Shown: positions 30,859-35,595 of the stretch, in pieces
Layout: each line of letters starts with the position of its first letter
How positions within the stretch are numbered: the stretch's first letter is position 1
Source: Lysobacteraceae bacterium UBA6001
Lineage (GTDB): Bacteria > Pseudomonadota > Gammaproteobacteria > Xanthomonadales > Xanthomonadaceae
Reading direction: 5' to 3'
NCBI GenBank assembly: GCA_002429615.1
Contig: DJAN01000152.1
Location: 1 to 35,595, forward strand
DNA length: 35,595 nt
The notes under the pieces: model-generated
The model's input: the letters and a program-made list of their open reading frames with translations, nothing else
Told to the model about the DNA's origin: nothing
Databases searched by the model: none
Translations under genes and position numbers: made by a program

Positions 30859-33726
30859 ATGAGTATCCTGCGCCGCGATCCCTGCCGCCTGGCCCTGGCC
30901 TTGACCACCGCGCTGCTGCTGCCGTGGTCGGCATGGGCGCAGGAGGCCGACAGTTCCGCCGACACCGCCACCCGCACGCTGGACAAGGTCCAGGTCACCG
31001 GCACGCGGATCAAGACCGCCGAGATGCAGGGCCAGGTGCCCATCCAGACGCTGAGCCGCGCCGACATCGAGCGCACCGGCCTGCAGTCGGTGGGTGACGT
31101 GCTGCAGCAGCTCACCGCGTCCGGGTCGGCGCTCAATACCAAATTCAATTCCTCCGGCAACTTCGGCTTCCCCGCTGATGGCGGCGGTGTCGGTGCCGGC
31201 TCCTCGCAGGTCGACCTGCGCCACCTGGGCGCCAAGCGCGTGCTGGTGCTGGTGGATGGCGTGCGCTGGGTCAACGAGTCCTCGGCGTCGGGCGTGGGCG
31301 CGTCGGTCGATCTCAACACGCTGCCGCTGGCGCTGGTGGAGCGCATCGAGGTGCTGGAGGACGGCGCTTCGTCGCTGTATGGCTCCGACGCGATCGCCGG
31401 CGTGGTCAACATCATCACGCGGCGCGAGTTCGAAGGCGCGCAGGTCACGCTCAACTACGGCCAATACGGCGAGGGCGATGGCACCAGCCGCGGCGTGGAC
31501 CTGGCCTGGGGCACCCAGGCCGACCGCTACAGCCTGTTCCTCGGCGCCAGCTACGTGAAGCAGGATCCGGTGTGGGCACGCGACCGCGCGCAGTCGCGCT
31601 ATCCGGTGCCGGGCACCGGCGTGGCGCTGGGCAGTTCGGCCACCCCGGACGGCCGTTTCGATTTCATCGATCCCAACACCGGCGCGCAGCAGTCGCTCAC
31701 GCCCAATGCTGGTGGCAATGGCACACCGGTCTACGACGGCAGCGCCGGCTGCACGCGCAGCGATGACTATCACTGCTTCAGCAGCGCCGACCGCTACAAC
31801 TTCGCCACCGAGAACCTGCTGCTGACTCCGTCCGAGCGCAAGAGTGTGTTCGGGCAGTTCCGCTACTTCTTCAACGACGACGTGCAGTGGTACCTCAAGG
31901 CGCTGGGCAACCGCCGCGAGTCGCGCAACCAGTCCGCGCCCGAGCCGATCTTCCTCGGCCCGGAGGCCGGTACCGGCAATCCGCTGGCCGACAACATCGT
32001 CATTTCCGCCGCCAACCCGTACAACCCGTTCGGCTTCGACCTGGATTCGTCGGACAACCTGATCCTGATCGGTCGGCGCCCGGTGGAAGGTGGCCCGCGC
32101 GTGTTCGAGCAGCGCGTGGACACGGATTACTTCGCCACCGGTTTCATCGGCACCTTCGAGACGTCATGGCGGACCTGGTACTGGGACGTCAACGCGATGT
32201 ACAGCCGCAGCAAGGCCGAGCAGACCAACACCGGCAGCTACGACATCTACAACATCGCCCTGGCGCTGGGTGATCCGGCTGCCTGCGCGGCGGTGGCCGG
32301 CTGCGTGCCGCTGGATATCTTCGGCGGCGCCGGCAGCATCACCCCGGAGATGCTGCGCTGGATCCAGCCGGTGGTGCACGACCGCAGCCAGAACGAACTG
32401 AGCCTGTTCAGCGCCAACCTCAGCAGCGAGCTGTTCCAGCTGCCGGCCGGCGCGGTGTCGTTCGCCGCCGGTGTCGAGCATCGCCGCTATGAGGGATGGT
32501 ACCAGCCCGATCCGCTGACCGTGGAAGGGCACTACAACGGCGTGCCGTCGCAGCCGACGTCCGGCAGCTACGACGTCAACGAAGCCTATGTCGAATTGAA
32601 CGTGCCGCTGTTCGCGGCCAAGCGTTTCGGCGACCGTCTCGACCTGAGCCTGGCCGGGCGTTATTCCGACTACTCGACCTTCGGCAGCGAGTTCACCCCG
32701 AAGTACGGCCTGCGCTGGCAGGTCACCGACGAATTCGTGCTGCGCACCAGCTGGGCCGAAGGCTTCCGCGCGCCGACCATCGGCGAGTTGTATGGCTCGG
32801 CCGCGCGTGCCGACCTGGTGCTGGTCGATCCGTGTTCGGGGGGCGGCAATCCGGTCAACTGCGCCGCGCTCGGCGTGCCGGCTGGTTTCCAGCAGGCCAA
32901 CCCGCAGATCTCGGTGACCACTGGCGGCAACCGCGCGCTGGAACCGGAGCGCGCGCGCAGCTTCAGCGCCGGCTTCGTGTGGAGTCCGTGGTTCGGCAAC
33001 AACGCACCGTGGGCGGACCGCTTCGATATCGAGGCGACGTTCTACCGCCATCATGTCGATGATGCGATCCAGGCGATCGACGCGCAGACCCAGCTCGACC
33101 TGTGCGTGCAGACGCTGGCCGCCGAGTACTGCGACGGCATCACCCGCGCCAGCACCGGTGGCATCAACGGCTTCAACAACCGCCTGACCAACCTGGGCTC
33201 GATCAAGACCGACGGCTGGGACGTGGACGTGTTCTGGACGCTGCCGATCACCACGATTGGCCGCTTCAAGGTCTCCTGGCAGAACACCTTTGTCGGCCGC
33301 TACGTGGCGGTGGGTGCGGCGGGTCAGCAGCAGCCGCAGGCGCCGGGCGTGGAGGTCAACGACAGCGCGATTCCGGAATGGAGCAGCAACCTGGCGCTGG
33401 ACTGGAACCTGGGGGCGTGGAATGCGACGTGGCGTTTACGCCATGTGTCGAGCTTGCGCGAATCATGCGGAAACGCGGTGGATTTCCCGGTGTGCCCGGA
33501 TCCGGTCAACGACCGCCACGACATGGGCTCGGTGACGTACAGCGACGTGCAGCTGGGTTATCGCTTCGAGTGGCTCTCGGGGCTGCAGGTGAGTGGCGGC
33601 GTCAACAACCTGTTCGACAAGGATCCGCCGATCTGCCTGTCGTGCTCGCTCAATGGGTATGACCCGTCTACTTACGATATTCCGGGTGGGCGGTATTGGT
33701 ATATGCGGGCCGATCTGCGGTTCTGA
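30859..33726 (+). CDS. Large TonB-dependent receptor, substrate unknown
   Basis: A 955-residue outer-membrane receptor. Residues 1-27 are a signal peptide ([18 protein letters not shown]). The TonB-box region is [14 protein letters not shown], and the plug shows [45 protein letters not shown] and [29 protein letters not shown], a pattern common in Xanthomonadales receptors with a VDGVR-type plug. Barrel loops carry close cysteine pairs ([31 protein letters not shown]), probably disulfides. It ends [13 protein letters not shown] with terminal Phe. ATG 30859 has GGAGAGAG upstream; the long upstream extension of the frame lacks a signal peptide. No substrate-processing gene is adjacent, so the ligand (peptide, glycan or metal complex) is open. 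Confidence 0.9.
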   Translation: MSILRRDPCRLALALTTALLLPWSAWAQEADSSADTATRTLDKVQVTGTRIKTAEMQGQVPIQTLSRADIERTGLQSVGDVLQQLTASGSALNTKFNSSGNFGFPADGGGVGAGSSQVDLRHLGAKRVLVLVDGVRWVNESSASGVGASVDLNTLPLALVERIEVLEDGASSLYGSDAIAGVVNIITRREFEGAQVTLNYGQYGEGDGTSRGVDLAWGTQADRYSLFLGASYVKQDPVWARDRAQSRYPVPGTGVALGSSATPDGRFDFIDPNTGAQQSLTPNAGGNGTPVYDGSAGCTRSDDYHCFSSADRYNFATENLLLTPSERKSVFGQFRYFFNDDVQWYLKALGNRRESRNQSAPEPIFLGPEAGTGNPLADNIVISAANPYNPFGFDLDSSDNLILIGRRPVEGGPRVFEQRVDTDYFATGFIGTFETSWRTWYWDVNAMYSRSKAEQTNTGSYDIYNIALALGDPAACAAVAGCVPLDIFGGAGSITPEMLRWIQPVVHDRSQNELSLFSANLSSELFQLPAGAVSFAAGVEHRRYEGWYQPDPLTVEGHYNGVPSQPTSGSYDVNEAYVELNVPLFAAKRFGDRLDLSLAGRYSDYSTFGSEFTPKYGLRWQVTDEFVLRTSWAEGFRAPTIGELYGSAARADLVLVDPCSGGGNPVNCAALGVPAGFQQANPQISVTTGGNRALEPERARSFSAGFVWSPWFGNNAPWADRFDIEATFYRHHVDDAIQAIDAQTQLDLCVQTLAAEYCDGITRASTGGINGFNNRLTNLGSIKTDGWDVDVFWTLPITTIGRFKVSWQNTFVGRYVAVGAAGQQQPQAPGVEVNDSAIPEWSSNLALDWNLGAWNATWRLRHVSSLRESCGNAVDFPVCPDPVNDRHDMGSVTYSDVQLGYRFEWLSGLQVSGGVNNLFDKDPPICLSCSLNGYDPSTYDIPGGRYWYMRADLRF

Positions 33727-33847
33727 GGTTTTGCGCGGTCGATTGCACTGACTTACGGTTCGGGCCCCGCCAGGACGAGGCAAGGCGCTTCATTTCCCCA
33801 CTTCGATGACGAAGCTCGGCTTGGGGGTGGGGGAGAAGAGCAAAAGC

Positions 33848-33888
33848 AAAAGCGGGTGCCCTCACCGGTGGTGAGGGCGTCTGCTTTT
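33848..33888. terminator. Bidirectional intrinsic terminator
   Basis: The core stem GCCCTCACC/GGTGAGGGC (33858-33866 with 33870-33878) is flanked by AAAAGC (33848-33853) and GCTTTT (33883-33888), so both strands end in a T run after the stem. It lies 122 bases after the receptor stop and can also serve the minus-strand gene at 34106. Confidence 0.8.
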
Positions 33889-33920
33889 CTGTCCGGTCGA
33901 GGGGTTTTGAGGGGGCGTTC

Positions 33921-34028
33921 GGGGGCCGGGGCCTTATCGGGGGCGTGAGGCGGCATGGATGCCGCCGACCGAGGCCCGAGGCCATGGATGGCCGCTTTCG
34001 GCCGTCCCCCGATAAGGCCCCGACCCCC
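33921..34028. repeat. Nested inverted-repeat element
   Basis: Outer arms 33921-33943 and 34006-34028 pair over 23 bases with one mismatch (core GGGGCCTTATCGGGGG with its complement). Inside are three smaller hairpins: GGCGGCAT/ATGCCGCC around GG (33949-33966), GGCCAT/ATGGCC around GG, and GGCCG/CGGCC around CTTT. The CATGGATG centres recall dispersed intergenic repeats of Xanthomonadaceae and Pseudomonas. The rest of the 379-base gap 33727-34105 has no gene. Confidence 0.75.
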
Positions 34029-34105
34029 GGGCGCCGCGCGACGAGAATCGAACAGCCGCACTCAAAGCGCGCCGGAAACCCAAACGCGCAACGCGCCCTC
34101 AGCGA

Positions 34106-34882
34106 TTAGCGCTTGAGCAATTCCGACGGCACGTCGAGCTCCATCCCGATCGCGAGATGGTCGGAGAACGCAGCGGGAATCGCCTCGGTAGCCCCGATCC
34201 CCAGCCCCTCGCTGACGAGGATGTGGTCGATCGCCCGCTCAGGCCGCCAGCTGGGGAACGTGAGCACCGTGGAAGAGGGCGGCTGCAGCCGCGTGCGGCG
34301 ATACAGCACCTGCATCTCCGGCCGGTCGGCCACGCAGTTGAAGTCGCCCATCAGCACCGCGTTCGGATGGTCGGACAACAGCTCGGCGATGAACGACAAC
34401 TGCGCCAGCCGCGAATTCGCACCCAGCGACAGATGCGCCACCGCCACCGCCAAGCCCTGCGCACCCTCGCCGAACTTCGCCAGCAGGATGCCGCGCCCGC
34501 CGATGCGGCCGGGCAACGCATGGTCCTGCACCTCCACCGGCTCCAGCTTGCTCAGCAGGCCGTTGGCGCTGGACGCCACGCCGCCCATGCGCCGGTTCGG
34601 CTGGTGGCTCCAGTAATGGAAGCCCGCGCGCTCGGCCAGGTAATGGGTCTGGTTGGTGAAGCCCGAACGCAGGCTGCCGGGGTCGGACTCGTTGAGTCCG
34701 ACGATGTCTCGGTCGCCGGCCAGCTGCGCGATGGTGTCCAGGCTGCTGCGCTTGCGGCCCATCGGCAGCGCATGCGACCAGCTGCGGGTCACGTAGTCGC
34801 TGTAGCGCCGCGTGCTGCTGCCGGCCTGGATATTGGCCGTCAGCAGCCGCAGCTTGCGCGTGTGTGTGGGGGAATCCGACAC
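34106..34882 (-). CDS. Endonuclease/exonuclease/phosphatase-family protein
   Basis: A 258-residue metal-dependent hydrolase of the EEP (DNase I/exonuclease III-like) superfamily. Visible catalytic segments are LRLLTANIQAG (metal Asn), DIVGLNESD (metal Glu), LAVAVAHLSLG (His), AVLMGDFNCVADRP (Asp/Asn pair), AIDHILVSEG and FSDHLAIGMEL (catalytic Asp-His). No signal peptide is visible, so it is likely cytoplasmic. The family includes DNA repair nucleases, sphingomyelinases and phosphoesterases, and the sequence does not settle which. The gene starts 17 bases downstream of the DsbA-type gene's stop in the same direction, so the two are probably cotranscribed. Confidence 0.87.
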   Translation of the reverse strand: MSDSPTHTRKLRLLTANIQAGSSTRRYSDYVTRSWSHALPMGRKRSSLDTIAQLAGDRDIVGLNESDPGSLRSGFTNQTHYLAERAGFHYWSHQPNRRMGGVASSANGLLSKLEPVEVQDHALPGRIGGRGILLAKFGEGAQGLAVAVAHLSLGANSRLAQLSFIAELLSDHPNAVLMGDFNCVADRPEMQVLYRRTRLQPPSSTVLTFPSWRPERAIDHILVSEGLGIGATEAIPAAFSDHLAIGMELDVPSELLKR

Positions 34883-34899
34883 GGTAAGAAGCCTGTTGC

Positions 34900-35595
34900 T
34901 TACTGCTTGGCAGCCCGCTCGCGCGCGATCAGGTGGTCGGCGATGCGCAGCATGTCCTGGTAGCTGGTGCCCTTGACCAGGTACTTGCCGTTGACGATCA
35001 GCGACGGGGTGCCGGTGATCTTGCTGCGCGCGGCGAACTGCTTGGCGCGGTTGGTCTTGGCGGCGACGCCGAAGCTGGCCATGGTGTCGGCGAACTGCTT
35101 GGCGTCCACGCCGTACTTGGCGTAGAACTTGGCGATGTCCTCGACCGAGTCCTTGCCGCGCTCGCCCTTCAGGCTCTGCTCGACGTGGATGGCGTTGTAC
35201 AGCGCGTCGTGGGTCTTCTCCTGCACGCCCAGGGTCTCGGCGGCGTAGAACGCGCGCGCGTAGTCATCCCAGGTGCCGCCGAACATCGCCGGCACGTACA
35301 CGAACTGCACGTCCGACGGCAGGCCGGCCTTCCACGGCCCGATCAGCGGCTGGAAGCGGAAGCAGGCCGGGCAGACATAGCCGAACACCTCGGCCACCTC
35401 GATCTTGCCGGCGGCCTGCTGGTACGGCTGGCCGCCCTCGATGACCAGGTAGTCGGTGCCTTCGACCGGGGCCGGGCCGCTCGGCGCCTGCGCGTTGACC
35501 GGCGGCTGGTGGCCTTCCTCGGTCGTGGCGGGGGCGCTGGCCTGCTCGGCGGTGGCCGGGGCCGGTGCGGTGGACTCGGAGATCGGAAGAGCGGT
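34900..35595 (-). CDS. dsbA: DsbA-type thiol:disulfide oxidoreductase (5' end missing)
   Basis: The frame runs from the right edge to TAA at 34900-34902; about 230 residues are visible and the start lies beyond the contig. The thioredoxin-fold domain has the active site CPAC in KIEVAEVFGYVCPACFRFQP, the helical insertion, and the cis-Pro loop ITGTPSLIVNGKYLVKG, as in DsbA. It should oxidise cysteine pairs in the periplasm, which fits the many cysteine-bearing exported proteins here. In front of the domain is an Ala/Pro/Thr/Glu-rich linker of at least 35 residues, longer than in E. coli DsbA and suggesting a membrane or lipid anchor upstream. The outermost five residues are encoded by adapter-like bases and should be disregarded. 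Confidence 0.88.
   Translation of the reverse strand, partial: TALPISESTAPAPATAEQASAPATTEEGHQPPVNAQAPSGPAPVEGTDYLVIEGGQPYQQAAGKIEVAEVFGYVCPACFRFQPLIGPWKAGLPSDVQFVYVPAMFGGTWDDYARAFYAAETLGVQEKTHDALYNAIHVEQSLKGERGKDSVEDIAKFYAKYGVDAKQFADTMASFGVAAKTNRAKQFAARSKITGTPSLIVNGKYLVKGTSYQDMLRIADHLIARERAAKQ
35580..35595. other. Illumina adapter remnant at the contig end
   Basis: AGATCGGAAGAGCGGT is identical to the first 16 bases of a standard Illumina paired-end/TruSeq-type adapter. It is at the exact end of the sequence, where untrimmed adapter would be expected, so it is very probably not genomic. Confidence 0.85.

Overview
The window is high-GC DNA from a gammaproteobacterium, most likely of the family Xanthomonadaceae (the Xanthomonas, Stenotrophomonas, Pseudoxanthomonas, Lysobacter group). 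The reasons are several large TonB-dependent receptors, an N-acetylglucosamine (GlcNAc) regulon built from the alternative enzymes NagB-II, a glucokinase-type kinase and NagP/NagR/NagX, and four copies of a short palindromic repeat (core GTAGGAGCGGCTTCAGCC) of the REP type. I cannot name a genus. The right edge ends in 16 bases identical to an Illumina adapter, so this is probably the end of an assembled contig and the last bases are not genomic.

Layout. 1-4500: tail of a Pro/Ala-rich protein, a glycine-zipper surface protein, an unrecognised secreted 406-residue protein, a short-form 6-phosphogluconate dehydrogenase convergent with a Gfo/Idh/MocA oxidoreductase, and a periplasmic BON-domain protein followed by two hairpins. 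4600-9183: a signalling cassette of membrane histidine kinase, single-domain response regulator and hybrid regulator-kinase, with no DNA-binding output domain, convergent with an Anbu-type proteasome-like hydrolase; the two converging genes stop on the same CTAG. 9296-12248: folK facing a FolM-like pteridine reductase, then a MidA-family methyltransferase and a VanZ-like membrane protein. 12249-12562: a gene-free stretch of simple-sequence tracts and an inverted pair of REP elements.

12563-24839 is the GlcNAc/chitin-fragment utilisation locus. The minus-strand arm is kinase, TonB-dependent receptor and GH20 beta-hexosaminidase; the plus-strand arm is nagP-nagR-nagB-II-nagA-nagX. The arms diverge from a 368-bp region that holds two palindromes suited to a LacI-family repressor, one at the predicted start of transcription of nagP. 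The inferred flow is: the hexosaminidase releases GlcNAc in the periplasm or outside the cell, the receptor imports oligomers or sugar through the outer membrane, NagP carries GlcNAc across the inner membrane, the kinase phosphorylates it, NagA deacetylates it, NagB-II converts GlcN-6-P to fructose-6-P and ammonia, NagX acts in the inner membrane with an unsettled role, and NagR controls the set. An intrinsic terminator between the receptor and the hexosaminidase leaves almost no room for a separate promoter, which suggests attenuated read-through.

24903-35595: cca, whose stop codon is supplied by a REP element, the slt lytic transglycosylase, a divergent pair of TonB-dependent receptors (one siderophore type, one large orphan), a bidirectional terminator followed by a nested inverted-repeat element, an endonuclease/exonuclease/phosphatase-family protein, and a DsbA-type thiol oxidoreductase truncated by the contig end. 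I saw no tRNA, rRNA, CRISPR array, insertion sequence or prophage. I do not see a wholly new system. The least explained parts are the secreted protein at 666-1886, the three-gene signalling cassette beside Anbu, and the regulatory design of the nag locus.
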